Part shown: positions 1 through 11,405 of the stretch, piece by piece
Layout of the letters: the number at the start of each line of letters is the position of its first letter
How positions within the stretch are numbered: the stretch's first letter is position 1
Source: Leptidea sinapis
Lineage: Eukaryota; Arthropoda; Insecta; Lepidoptera; Pieridae
DNA length: 64,000 nt
NCBI RefSeq assembly: GCF_905404315.1
Contig: NC_066312.1
Coordinates: 20,075,001-20,139,000 of the forward strand
Direction of reading: 5' to 3'
Program-made: the position numbers and the translations under genes
Notes under the pieces: generated by a model
The model's database searches: none
What the model was told of the DNA's origin: nothing
The model's input: the letters and a program-made list of their open reading frames with translations, nothing else

Positions 1-871
1 CCTGACTTGCACTAAATAATTTATTAAGTTTTACAGAGACTTCAGATTTTTTTTTTAAATTGAATTTTTATTTTGGGAATTGTGGAGTTTTTATTTATCA
101 AATTATTTAATTTGCAACTTAAATAGTTTTATTATGTAAAATTACATTCAGTTCTTTTGTCTTGAGACTAACCAATATTATAATGAAGCAGAAATTCGGG
201 ATTAAAATTTTACTTGAACTAAAGCCAGCGTAACTGACCTTAATGCCTTTCATTTTTCAAACTCATACTTGTCAAGTGCAGCCTGCAGGTAACGAAGCAA
301 TGATAAATGTGTAGCGTTTTAGAGAACTAACATCGTAACTGTACGCTGTTTAATATTAAAAAAAAATTATGAATTTAAAATTTTGAAATTAAAATTCATA
401 TTTCACAAGTTTCATAATATTAAAAAACGGTGTGAGTTTAAACCAACACGTGTGAAGGGCAAAAAACGAAAGCGATGTTATTAGTGTGAAATATATTGAT
501 CTATTTTTTGTTCTATATTCGTAAAGTGATAACATTTCAAAAAAATATAACGGTGTATTCTATCATTGTAGTAATTTGTCCTCTGATTGATCACGCACCC
601 ATAAATCAAATCGAGCCGATTTTTTCGGAATGAGCGTTACATAACCGAACGTGACAGGTCATTCCAATTCCGTACTCACAAAATAAATTGAACAGCGCGC
701 CTGAGGAAGTTTTACAAAGTAACGTTTTACACTTAATTAATTTATACGTCTAGATAGAGCCTCATGCTGCTAGACAACTGATGAAAACAAGCCAGGTTTA
801 CTTAATAGTGCGTTAAAAGCTACGTCTTACTATTATTACTACGCGATTACACTTGCGATTTATATATATAG
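1..871. other. AT-rich DNA, no gene seen
   Basis: No convincing coding frame, RNA gene or repeat boundary was seen. The stretch at 590-700 is less AT-rich than the rest but has no open frame. Confidence 0.5.
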
Positions 872-980
872 TTTTTTTTTATGGAATAGGAGGACAAACG
901 AGCGTACGGGTCACCCGTTGTTAAGTGATCACCGCCGCCCACAATCTCTTGCAACACCCGAGGAATCACAGGAGCGTTGC
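872..980 (-). repeat. LINE-A 3' tail fragment
   Basis: The plus strand opens with a T run (872-880) and then ATGGAATAGGAGGACAAACG, which is the complement of the 3' end and poly(A) of the LINE at 3377-6735. The match runs through the CACCGCCGCCCAC block and ends at GAGCGTTGCC (971-980). The next part of the consensus is missing here and appears to resume near 1873. Confidence 0.85.
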
Positions 981-1872
981 CAAACAAAAAACAAAGTAAC
1001 TAAAAGCCTTCTTGCCTGGCCAGTAAAAGTTGCCATCGTAATTTAATAAAATAACTCCATTCCATTGGGTAACTGTGTTAAAGGCACATAATTCTTCAAA
1101 TGTAGTTATTTGTTGCCAGAATTCTTTCCACAGTTACGTCTGTGATGCACAACTTTATGTATTCGCCATGCATGCGGATTTTTGTGTGCCAAATTGAAGA
1201 TTCTGGGTCACTGGATAATAGTTTCACGTAATAGCTTATACAACGGTACGAATGATATTACTTTTGCATGCTATCGTGTGACAAGCCTTAAGTCAAACTA
1301 ATTAATATACGCTCATTTACAAAGAACACTGGCGGTTTTATATTTTATACTTGGTGTTAGAAAAAATAGCAAATGGTTTTATGCGTTATAAATATTTCTG
1401 TCAGGTCATAAAAGTATATGGTGATTGAAAACTACGTTCCAAATTCAAAAGGCTAAGGCTTGTTTTAAGGAATAACGTTTTTTTTTACTACAATTGTGAT
1501 ACAAATTACGGTGAGTTAATTAATTGTAAATAAGTTTAAGACATTTTTATTTAGCGGTCCTGTATATAGTGGACTTAATTAAAAATATCCAGCAAAATAA
1601 TAACATTGCTTAAGAAAAGTTGCAGTCGATACGGCATTGCAAAAAGGCATAATGTAAGTCATTCAAAAGATCAAGATACCGAACAGAGACATCAAGACAC
1701 CAAGTCTCTGTTAAGAGAAAGTCTGGATCTGTATTGATCATCAGATATTAATCAATCGCAAATCTTCATATTTGGACCTAGATGAAGAAACTCAAAGAAG
1801 TAAGAACAACTCAATGTGAAGTCTTTTTACCAACATCGAGACTTTCTTGTAACATCATAAAAATATCTAGAA
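981..1872. other. Possible insertion splitting a LINE-A tail
   Basis: The DNA is AT-rich and has no gene. It lies between two pieces of a LINE-A tail that would be adjacent in the consensus, so it may be an inserted sequence of about 890 bases. I saw no terminal inverted repeats or target duplication that would prove this. Confidence 0.3.
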
Positions 1873-1946
1873 CTTTTCCGGCCTTGTAGGCACTCTTTTT
1901 GAAGGTACCCTTACCGTTTCATCCTGGCAATACCAAGCAATCAAGA
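1873..1946 (-). repeat. Diverged LINE-A 3' tail fragment (continuation)
   Basis: The string TTCCGGCCTTGTAGGCACTC followed by TTTTTGAAGGTACCC and a diverged CATCCTGGCAATACCA matches the stretch of the LINE-A tail that normally follows GAGCGTTGCC. It is more decayed than the piece at 872-980, which weakens the case that both come from one copy. Confidence 0.55.
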
Positions 1947-1980
1947 TCATCAGTTACGTAAATAAATAATAACTACGTTT

Positions 1981-2297
1981 AAAAAAACCGACTTCAAAAA
2001 CAGAAAAGTATCAAATAACAAAAAATTGTATTTAATACACCTCTTATGTCAATCTTCACCTTTAATATTAATAAATACTATAATTTATATGTGCTAGCTT
2101 TTGATAGGTTCTACTTAGAACCTATCAAAAGCTTTATATATAAATTATATGGACTTCCATATAATGGCATCTATTTCGCATCGAACTAAAAAAGAATTAC
2201 GTAAATCGGATCATAAATCTCAGAGTAATCGATGTAAATACATAAAAAAATACCGATCGAAATGAGAACCTCCTACTATTGGAAGTCGGTTAAAAAA
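1981..2297. mobile_element. MITE-like element with terminal inverted repeats and central palindrome
   Basis: The ends carry AACCGACTTC (1986-1995) and its complement GAAGTCGGTT (2282-2291), each next to an A or T run, giving short terminal inverted repeats about 300 bases apart. In the centre is a perfect 18-base inverted repeat with a two-base loop (arms 2096-2113 and 2116-2133), with further imperfect pairing of AT-rich flanks. There is no coding frame. The same CCGACTTC end motif is seen at 16547 and 49266, so this is a dispersed family. The superfamily is not determined. Confidence 0.6.
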
Positions 2298-3376
2298 TAC
2301 GGGTTGTACTCCATGAGTTAAAACAGAAAAGAAAACTTGCACATTAACGTTGGGCATTTTTGAATATCTTAGAATGGTTAGGAAATAATTTTGCACAAAT
2401 TGCTTTTATACAGCATTCATTAATTGAAATACAGCAAATTATTGGTTAAATACAGCATTCATTTATTGCGGTATTGTACACAAAAATGACGATTTATATA
2501 ACATATACAAATTTAACACTTCACAACTATTCCAATTATTTTACATAACAAGTTCAAAGTAACTGTTTGTACAGGTACTGGACGAATAAATTATATTTAT
2601 TCGTACATGTATTAATTTTTTTTAATTGTGTATCATCATTACGTTGAAAATAAAATCTGAAAAAAAATATCTTTCATCCATAATTTCATTGATTGAATTT
2701 GTTATTTATCATTTGCTGAATTAATATCTTACAAAATATAGATAACACCTCATGTTATACTACCATCGATTTATTACAGAATTAATCAATGGCGCCGTGC
2801 GGATGTCGTAAAATTTAACGCTCATTATTTCCATAAGCACTCCAAAATAAGGTCAACAAAAAATATCAACAAAAGCACTTTTGTTCCGATTTATATATGA
2901 ATTATCACTCATGCAATTAATGGAATAATATGCATTTATATGAATCCAGAAGTTACACAAAAGTGACACATTGAAGCGTGCAAATGGAACTTTACAGCTT
3001 ATATTCATTTGAAACTGATGGTTCACTTATTTAACTTTAGCACTGAGCAGTGTTTGTACAGAGTGCGGCGCTTTCCGTAAATGGGCAAGTTGAACTTTAT
3101 GCGGGCGAAGTTACAGAGAAACTAATGCGATTGTCTGTGAAATACTACTTTAAATAAACTTAATATAATTAGATTTTGAATCAGACAACGAGAAGTTGAA
3201 TATTTATATTTATTTTGCGCACACTTTAATTCATAACCAACATTGTATTTTTTATCTTAACCTTCAACAGACTAGAAGAGGTATCATTTTATTCATCAAA
3301 GTCAAATTAAATTATTTAATTTTTATACACTTCTAAAAATATTGGTTAAATTATTGACATAATATTAATTCAAACA
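2298..3376. other. AT-rich DNA, no gene seen
   Basis: No supported gene. A short direct repeat, TACAGCATTCAT, occurs near 2411 and 2451. The GC content rises slightly around 3060-3110 without an open frame. Confidence 0.45.
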
Positions 3377-3436
3377 TTTTTTTTTTTTATGGAATAGGTG
3401 GACAAACGTGCGTACGGGTCACCTGGTGTTAAGTGA

Positions 3437-6394
3437 TCACCGCCGCCCACATTCGCTTGCAACACCAGAGGAATCACAAGAGCGTTGCCGGCCTTTAAGG
3501 AAGGTGTACGCGCTTTTTTTGAAGGTCCCCATGTCGTATTGTCCCGGAAAAACAGCACAAGGAAGCTCATTCCATAGCTTTGTAGTACGAGGGAGAAAGC
3601 TCCTTGAAAACCGCACTGTAGAGGACCGCCACACATCCAGATGGTGGGGATGAAATCCTTACTTGTGGCGTGTCGTGCGAAGGTGGAATTCGGCGTCAGG
3701 AATCAGGTTAAACAGCTCTTCGGAACACTCCCCGTAATAGATGCGGTAGAAGACACACAATGAAGCGACGTCTCTACGCAACACCAAGAGATCCAGCCGT
3801 TCACAGAGTACTGAGTCCCCGACAATTCGAGCTGCTCTACGTTGCACGCAGTCAAATGGATCGAGCAGATACTGGGGTGCGCCAGACCAGAGATGACAGC
3901 AATACTCCATGTGTGGCCGGACCTGCGCTTTGTAGAGCGCTAGAATGTGGGCCGGCTTGAAGTATTGCCGTGCTCTATTGATGACGCCCAACTTCTTCAA
4001 AGCCAATTTGGCTTTGCCCTCCAGATGGCCACGGAATTGGCAATCGCTCGAGATTTCGAGACCCAGTAATCCGATACTAGGCGCGGCTTTAAGAGAAGTG
4101 ATCTCGAAGAGCGGTGATACGACAAATGGGGTTTTTTTAGTGGTAAACGCGCAAACTTGAGTCTTCTGGGGGTTAAATTGGACAAGGTTCAATTTACCCC
4201 ATTCCGCGACCTTCTCGAGAGAGGACTCGATAGAAGACACAAGTTTCTCCCGGCACTGGTCAACGATTTCCCGAGAGAGACCTGCATGGCCCGTGTATAC
4301 GGCATCACCAGTGCTGTCGTCCGCATAGCAATGTATGTTGGAGGTGTCCAACATATCATTGATATGCAGAAGAAACAGCGTAGGAGATAGCACACAGCCT
4401 TGGGGCACTCCAGCATTCACGGGCTTCGGGTTCGAGCAATATCCGTCGGCAACGACCTGTATGCTACGCCCAGTGAGGAAGCTGGAGGTCCACTTCCACA
4501 AGCTCTCGGGAAGCCCAAATGATGGAAGTTTTGAGAGGAGCGCCTTGTGCCATACACGATCAAAGGCCTTCACTATATCCAGGCTAACTGCCAGGCCTTC
4601 CCCCTTGCTTTCAATAGCCGCCGCCCATCTATGTGTTAGGTATACCAGAAGATCACCTGCCGACCGTCCATGGCGAAAGCCGTACTGTAGGTCGTTGATC
4701 AACTGGTGACCCTCTAGGTATACTAAAAGCTGGCGGCTAATTATGCTCTCCATGTTTTGAGAGAGCAGGGAGGTGATAGCAATAGGCCTGTAGTTCGCCG
4801 GATCCGAGCTGTCTCCTTTTTTTTGGATCGGATGGACAAGGGCTGACTTCCATAAGTCAGGGACTACGCCTTTGGAATAAGAGTACCGGAATAAACGCGT
4901 TAGCACCGGCGTCAACTCAGGGGCACACGTTCTAAGCACGATTGGAGAAATGCCATCCGGCCCGCTCGACTTCCTGACGTCCTACGAAAACAGAGCTCGC
5001 CTAACAGTTTTCTGTCTGAACTGTACTTCAGGCATAGAGCTCTGACATCGCGGGATGGTCAGCGGTGTATTTCCGTTGTCGTCAAGAGTCGAGTTGGAGG
5101 CGAAAAGAACGCACAGGAGCTCGGCTTTCTCTTTTGCCGTATGGGCCAGGGTGTTATTCCTCATGTGCAACGGCGGCATGGACGGCTGGTTGAAGTTACC
5201 AAGAGCAGCTTTCGACAACGACCAGAACTTGCTTGTTCCGGTCGGGTAACTGGAAAGCTGCTCGCCGATTTTGACGACGTGCTTAGACTTCGCACGAGCG
5301 ATTTGCCGCTTAAAAAATCTGGAGGTACGGTTATATTTCCTCTTAAGAACTTTGCAGTTCAGATCCTTTGTACCCAGCGCCGCAACCCAAGTTCGATACG
5401 CCTGTTTTTTGCAGTCAGATGCTGCTTTAACTGACGCATCAAACTAGGGCTGTGATCTGCCACCGATCGGTCCTACAGAGCTTGGTATAAAAATATCCAT
5501 GCCCTGCAGTATCACATCGGCTACTGCAACGGCGCAGGCACTAGGATCATCCGCAGGGAAACAAACCTTGCCCCAAGGGTAGGATGCAAAAAAGGAACGC
5601 ATCCTATCCCAATCTGCTGACTTGTAGTGCCAAACGCGGCGGGTCGCTGGTGGTCTGCGACGGTGGCGTCGGATAGGCACTACACTCCTGACCAGGCAAT
5701 GGTCGGACGTTCCGAGAGGGGCGTCGACAAAGACCTGGTAACCATCGGGATGTGTAGTCAGCAGAAGATCTAATAAGGACAGCATGTGGCTATCCACATC
5801 CGGGAGCCGCGTTGGCGACTCAACCAATTGGGAGAGACCATACGCCAATGCAAAATTATGCACAGATCGCCCTGCGTAGTCTGTGGTACGTGATCCAAGC
5901 CATTCAGCATTATGCCCGTTGAAATCACCCAAGACTATGATTTCAGCGGAGGGGATCTGTGCAAGTACGTCGTCAATTGCCGCTTGAACGCAGCTCATGA
6001 GATGATCGGTTTCTGCGTTACCACTATGGGACCTGTAGACACACGCATAGATGCGGACGCGGTCCTCTAAATCTACGCGGAGCCAGAGAGTGGAAAGGTC
6101 CCTACCCTCAAAATTGCCGAGACGGCGACAGCAGATATCCTCCCTAACGTACACACATACCCCGGCATGAGGCAAAAAATTGTGCTCAATTTTGTACCCG
6201 GGGTACGTTAAATATGACGCATCGCTAGGTCGAGATATCTGCGTCTCAGTAAGGAAACACAAGGCCGGCTGCGCCGTCTCAAGGTGGTGGTGGACGGAGT
6301 TTAAATTGGAGTGAATTCCCCTGATATTGCAAAAGTCCTCGTTGAGCGTGGAGCGGGGTGCCGTGGTGTTTCTGCCTCGTTTGTCCTCGGTCAT
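3437..6394 (-). pseudogene. LINE-A endonuclease/reverse transcriptase with three premature stops
   Basis: The frame starts at ATG 6394 (an in-frame GTG lies at 6412 and a stop at 6460) and would encode about 985 residues. The N-terminal APE-type endonuclease includes TETQIS (around residue 50), LGDFNGHNAEW (around 155-165) and TSDHCLV (around 238). The reverse transcriptase occupies roughly residues 515-745, with NYRPIAI, SLDIVKAFDRVWH, GVPQGCVLSP and the catalytic CYADDS (YADD about 690-693). A conserved C-terminal segment follows, ending in WNELPCAVFP and YDMGTFK. The frame never shifts, but TAG at 5444-5446, TAG at 4982-4984 and TAA at 3659-3661 interrupt it. The protein normally nicks target DNA and copies the element RNA in the nucleus; this copy cannot make it whole. 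Three point stops without indels suggest fairly recent decay. Confidence 0.9.
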
Positions 6395-6431
6395 GCGCGG
6401 TTCTGTGCCCACCCCAGAATACGAAGGGCAG

Positions 6432-6480
6432 CCCGAGCGAGAGTGCTCGGGGAGGGATTATCCGGCTCTGGTAGAGCCGG
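6432..6480. other. Two GC-rich stem-loops in the LINE-A leader
   Basis: CCCGAGC (6432-6438) pairs with GCTCGGG (6445-6451), and CCGGCTCT (6462-6469) pairs with AGAGCCGG (6473-6480). They sit just upstream of the start codon on the minus strand. They could structure the leader RNA; a function is inference only. Confidence 0.5.
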
Positions 6481-6814
6481 TACCTTCCTGGGGTAATATC
6501 TCTTTATGGACCGCTCTCATATTTTGTTGGGGGGGTAAGGGATGGCCACCGGTCCTCGACACTAACCTATGCGAAACATAGCGGCACTAGGCCGCTACTT
6601 CACGCCGGTATTCTGTGCGAGTGTGGTAATTAACCCGGACGAGTCTGGCCCGATTGAGCTGACGTTATAAGACGGCAGTGAGACTCTCCCACTTCTAAAA
6701 AGCCCTTAGTCGCCTCTTACGTACCTTCCTCTTAATTACCATTATTATTGAAACATGTGTGTTCTTTTCTCGTATAGTTTCGTAGTAGTTCTACAGGTTA
6801 TATGCTATGGTCCT

Positions 6815-7131
6815 GATGAGAAAGGTCTTGGCCCTACCATATCGAATCAGAAATGAGGAGATCCATAGAAGAACCGAAGTCACCGATGTAGCCTAAATGA
6901 TTGTGAAACTGAGGTGGAAGTGGGCAGGTCATATAGTTCGACGGACAGATGGCCGGTGGGGCAAAAAAGTCCTGGAATGGCGACTACGTGTTGAGAGACG
7001 GCCTCCCACAAGATGGATCGACGATCTGGTCAAGATCGCCAGAATACGTTGGATGAGGGCAGCGCAGGACCGATCATTATGGAGATCTTGGGGGCAGGTC
7101 ATTATCCAGCATAGGACGTCTTTCAGCTGAC
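6815..7131 (+). repeat. RTE-like LINE C-terminal fragment
   Basis: The plus strand reads IRNEEIHRRTEVTDVA, then a stop, then LRWKWAGHIVRRTDGRWGKK, then PPTRWIDDLVKIA and RWMRAAQDRSLWRSWG. This is the C-terminal end typical of RTE-type LINEs in insects. Only the 3' part is present and it contains a stop at the TAA before 6899, so it is a dead 5'-truncated copy. Related fragments lie at 24560-24710 and 48255-48545. Confidence 0.8.
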
Positions 7132-8304
7132 GATGAGAATAACGCTACATATTCAGGTGAAATAATGCACAACCAGTACATTGAAGACAACCTTGCCTAT
7201 ATCGAAACAATATCCTTTTTATCAGGTCGATTTTTCTTCAAGCATTTATAACTCGAAAGGAATTCATTCCAACCTTGTCTTCATTATATTTATAGTCATG
7301 AGCAACCTTATTGAGACTTCTTTTTCATAGAATTAGCATTGTTACAATAATTGTTCATTGTTCTATTCGTCAATAATTGAAATAAATGCGACCAGAAAAT
7401 ATGACACAAAAGCTAGCAATGCACATTCATTTGGTATAGAAACCACTGTCAACCTACATTGGTACGGATTAAAATAGTCTCGATTAACTTTTAAAGTTTT
7501 AATTATCCTTTGCAATTACTGAGAAACCAAGCTTTTTTGTAAATATAATTTAATATCTTGGGAACAGAAAATATTATGTGATAAACTTCACTGAAGAAAC
7601 TCAGCACCTTTTTAAATTGCTATTGCAGCAAAAAATTATAAAAAGCTGCAAGTTATGCTTGCTCGAGATTAAAATATTATTTACTCAATCTAGCTAATAA
7701 AATTTTATTCAAACTATTTTTATTGAGATTAAAATGAGGATACTCCTATTAGATAATATTAAACATAGTCTTTTAAGTTTTGTGTAATAAATTATAATAT
7801 GCAATGTTTGTTCATTGAATGTATTGTCTTTTAATTCATTTCTACTTATAATAAAAATAATAATAACAGTTATGACGATTTAATCGTATAATTATATAAT
7901 CATAATTTGATTGTATAATGAGGTAATGGTATTGAAATACGAAATTACAGATAGATAATCAAAAGAGAACTGGAGGGATAGAGATAGATATTCATGTATT
8001 ATTAAATGGCTGATCATCATATTATGACATCAAGAATGCGATAGTTAATGAGATTCTATAATTAATGAGAATTTAATGAGATTTTGCACAAATCGTATAT
8101 TTTTTCATGCAAGTGAAAACGTTTGGAAGACATATTGATGCAGCCTCAGTTTCCAAACACAGATAGCTGGAAAATTTCTAAATCATGCAACAATACTTGC
8201 TTTTTCAATCAAGCTTACACTTTAACTACAAAAAATCAACTGATTAGCCAAATTACTCTTCGACAACAATCCCCTTAATGCCCCACATACTATCGTATGA
8301 CTAG
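7132..8304. other. AT-rich DNA, no gene seen
   Basis: No supported gene or repeat boundary; several short AT-rich direct repeats such as ATTTAATGAGATT near 8050-8085. Confidence 0.45.
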
Positions 8305-8432
8305 CGCATATTCGGAGTCATCTGGAAGGCAATGCGAAATTTGCTTAAAACCAAATAGATTCAGACAATACTTCAAGTTGCTCGTACTCTAGCGCTCTAT
8401 AATGCGTAGGTCCCACCACAAATTATTTATAC
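8305..8432 (+). repeat. Internal LINE-A fragment
   Basis: CATCTGGAAGGCAATGCGAA and CAATACTTCAAG...CTCTAGCGCTCTATAATGCG match the LINE-A region downstream of the reverse transcriptase (reverse complement of about 3890-4040), with a small internal deletion. It directly abuts a SINE copy on the opposite strand. Confidence 0.7.
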
Positions 8433-8686
8433 CATCCATTAAAATGCAGTACCGCTCAGGATTCTTGAAAAACCAAAAAATATGAGCGTCACTATAATTG
8501 CGCTCGTCTCATTGAGACATAAGATGTTAAGTCTCATTTGACCAGTAATTTCACTATTTACGGCGCCCTTAAGACCGAAACACAATAATGCTTACACATT
8601 GCTGCTCTACGGCATAAATAGGCGCCATTGTGGTACCCATAATCTAGCCAGCATCCAGTGCAAAGGAGCCTCCCACTGGTAAAACT
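8433..8686 (-). mobile_element. Dispersed SINE copy, 3'-truncated
   Basis: Reverse-complement copy of the roughly 310-base SINE family: landmarks are GCAGTACCGCTCAGGATTCT, CTCATTTGACCAGTAATTTC, GGCGCCATTGTGGTACCCAT and the terminal CTCCCACTGG. The tail shared with LINE-B is absent because the copy is joined to a LINE-A fragment. Confidence 0.8.
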
Positions 8687-9286
8687 GGTAGATACAACGT
8701 GTGTCAGGAGAGTACGCAAACAGCGGGCAACGCTCAATGCTCTTTGAGACTGAACAAAACAAAACATTGCAATTATTCAAGCTGTTTTTGACGTCGTAAT
8801 GTTTCTTCTTTACTTATTAGGAAAATGAAAGAGAAAGTGAAATAATGCGTGAAATTACTTATAGTTACTTAATTTTAAAGTTGAGCATATTGCAATAATA
8901 GTCTGATTAAGGGTTCGCAGTTGTTCACATAATGTTAAAACTGATGCTATGAGGCTATAACTGACATGTTTACGATTCATGATGGCTTAAGAAAGAATAA
9001 TAACATAATACGAACTCAATAATATATGGCTAACAACTATTATGATATTTTGTACAAGTAAGAAAAGTGGATCGCATCCACAATTCACACGTTAATTACA
9101 ATAATTTTTAAAATTCAATGTTTTAGACGCGCTTAGAAAAACAGATTAGATTGTATTTTCTGCGTGTAACAAAATATTACGTGATGATTACTACATACTT
9201 ATATTAGTTTACAAACATTAATTTTATCAATCTCTTTCTCATATCCTAACGATACATCATTCCTCCTAATATATAAAATATGTTAA
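8687..9286. other. No gene seen
   Basis: AT-rich DNA without a supported frame, RNA gene or recognised element. Confidence 0.4.
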
Positions 9287-9620
9287 TGTTATGTTGCTTA
9301 TCACGCTTTCACTCCTAAACCGATTGTAATGAAATTAAGTATAGAGATACATTAGAGCTAAGGCTATAGGCTAGTTTTTAGTGCGAAATGGTATATTGTC
9401 GGATTGAAATCGGGTATGGTAGTTTGTATGAAAGTTCATCATCATCGAAGATGACTCCATAAAACTTTCTATTTAGGCACTTGATAAGAAATGACTATTA
9501 TTAAATTAAATTAATTATTAATTAATTAATTACTATTAAATTCGTTATATTCGGAGATAAGACCATGAAACTTTATATTTAGTTAGGTACTTGATAAAAA
9601 GTAATAATTAACATTTGTTC
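9287..9620. repeat. Dispersed repeat fragment with internal near-duplicate
   Basis: CTTTCACTCCTAAACCGATT and the following text resemble a widespread insect repeat with an 'aaaccga...atgaaatt' block. A segment of about 50 bases (AAACTTTCTATTTAGGCACTTGATAA near 9463) is repeated about 105 bases on (AAACTTTATATTTAGTTAGGTACTTGATAA near 9567). Identity of the family is from recollection only. Confidence 0.4.
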
Positions 9621-10775
9621 GAGCATTTGGAAAATCTTACTTTGGGATGAAATAAGAGATTAATGTTCGCAGGGATATATTATTAAAGAGACTGCCCACA
9701 ATGACAAGGGATATTCGCTTTATCGCAGAAGAGCGCCACCAGCATTGAAAGAGTAGTTTTTGTGATAATTATTTTCAAAGTATCCTTAAGAATAAAGAAT
9801 GCTACCCACTATTACAAATGACTACTACTACCACGCGGAAAGCTAGTAGGATTATATATTTAGCTTTGTTTATTAGGCGTTTGCTAATATTTGTTTCAAT
9901 GCATTCAAAAGTTCTCTAAGTAAGCCAACGAAGTCTCAATTCTGTTGTGAGTACTAAGTACACGGATAAAGTTTTTAACATAATACGGTAAGTCTTTTGG
10001 TAAAACTTTATTTAATTCTAATTATTCTTATCTGATTTATATATTTTAAATAAGCAGAAACAGTTTGTAGGTCTTTTCGCTAAATAGTAAAAACTTTTCC
10101 AAATATAAGCCAGCACAAAAAAAGAACCAATTAATGAAACTACAAATATTTTGTGTTAAAATAATCTGCATATAAAGTGATAACATCACGTTGAAGCACT
10201 ATTCATACAATATTGATAACAAATAATTGAATCAAGTTGTTAGTTTAGATGACTGAGTGCGGAGAGATTTGTTTACCACAATCGGAATGTGTGTTGCAAT
10301 AATTTGCAATTGCTTAATTACATTATGCAAAATTCGAGGTCATTAGTATATACTCGTATAATATTTAGTTGCTATTATAATATTTTTTTTCTGATTTTTT
10401 TTATATAATCATAAATTAATCATATTTATAAAATATTTGTACATAATTTACATTGGTAAATTTAGTTCTTATTACACTTGGTATATCAAATTTACTATCA
10501 GAATACTAACCATTCCTAATATCTTAGGATTTTTAACATTAAATCTTAAATCGATTAATCGATCTAGTTCGAAATCAAGAAAGATTTTGAGAAAGATCTG
10601 GATAGAGATGCACTATGCATTATAGGATCTTAAGTAAGCGAAGAATCGAAATGCATTTCGAGATTAATATTATAGATCTTCAAATGTTAGTTTCAGTGAA
10701 GGGTAAAAGGATAACTATTGTATTTTGTATTATTAAACTCGCCTCGTCTAGTTCTATCTTCCGACGTGTGTTCAC
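9621..10775. other. AT-rich DNA, no gene seen
   Basis: No supported feature. An open frame of about 60 codons near 10437 has the composition of random AT-rich sequence. Confidence 0.45.
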
Positions 10776-10917
10776 GTTGTTGGCCTACTAGAATGGTGTA
10801 CCCCTTTGTTTTGAAGAAATTGATGTCGTGTCGTCCTGGGAATACCACACAAGGAAGCTCATTTCACAGCATGGATGAACGTGGAAGAAAGTCCATTGAA
10901 AACCACAATTTCAATAA
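10776..10917 (-). repeat. Diverged LINE-A 3' tail fragment
   Basis: GATGTCGTGTCGTCCTGGGA, CACAAGGAAGCTCATTTCAC and GAAGAAAGTCCATTGAAAAC match the LINE-A C-terminal/tail region in reverse orientation, with many substitutions and no poly(A) end. Confidence 0.7.
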
Positions 10918-11141
10918 ATAGAGGTTCTAAAGTATTAAATATCTTTCAGACACTTGTTAGGACCATCTATAATTATCAATAGCTTAAATACTATTTGCCT
11001 TTTGAGGTGTGTATTCCAGTCCATTAACATGGACACTACATTTCCAATTCTCATAGGGACTGGCGCAATATTATTAGATTGGAGTTGGTTTGCGACGCCT
11101 TAAGACGCAATGGGATTTGTTAAGACTTGAAGTCAAATAGA

Positions 11142-11405
11142 CCAGTGGGAGGCTCCTTTACACAGGTATCACAACTTGTTTTTGAACAACAATTGTGTTT
11201 TGATCTCAAGTGCGCAGTAGCTAGTGAAAAACTAGGCACATGAGACTTAGCATGTCTTAAGGTGACGACGAGTGCAATTGTAGTAGTGCTCAGAATTTTT
11301 GGGTTTTTCAAGAATCCTGAGTGGCACTGCATTGTAATAGGCAGAACATATCAATTACCGTCAGCTAAACCTCCTGCTCATCTCGTCCCTTATTGCCACA
11401 AAAAA
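11142..11405 (+). mobile_element. Dispersed SINE copy
   Basis: Begins at CAGTGGGAGGCTCCTTT and ends at CTCATCTCGTCCCTTATTGCC followed by a short A run. An internal deletion removes the GGCGCC block. The AATTTTTGGGTTTTTCAAGA core is intact. Confidence 0.85.

Larger units (their letters stand above)
3377..6735 (-). mobile_element. LINE-A, nearly full-length non-LTR retrotransposon
   Basis: This minus-strand element runs from a GC-richer leader near 6735 to a poly(A) tail, seen as a T run at 3377-3388 on the plus strand. Between them lies one endonuclease and reverse transcriptase frame (3437-6394). The 3' region ends in CCTATTCCAT followed by A residues, and this tail recurs in at least eight other places in the window. 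The leader beyond 6394 holds two GC-rich stem-loops (6432-6480). No separate ORF1 protein was found, so the copy is either 5'-truncated or from a one-ORF lineage. No clear target duplication was found. The APE endonuclease plus a YADD reverse transcriptase without an RNase H domain suggests the CR1/Jockey group; the clade is not resolved. Confidence 0.9.

Noticed and set aside
3408..5434. Several plus-strand frames across the LINE-A region
   Set aside because: They are antisense shadows of the minus-strand endonuclease/RT frame.
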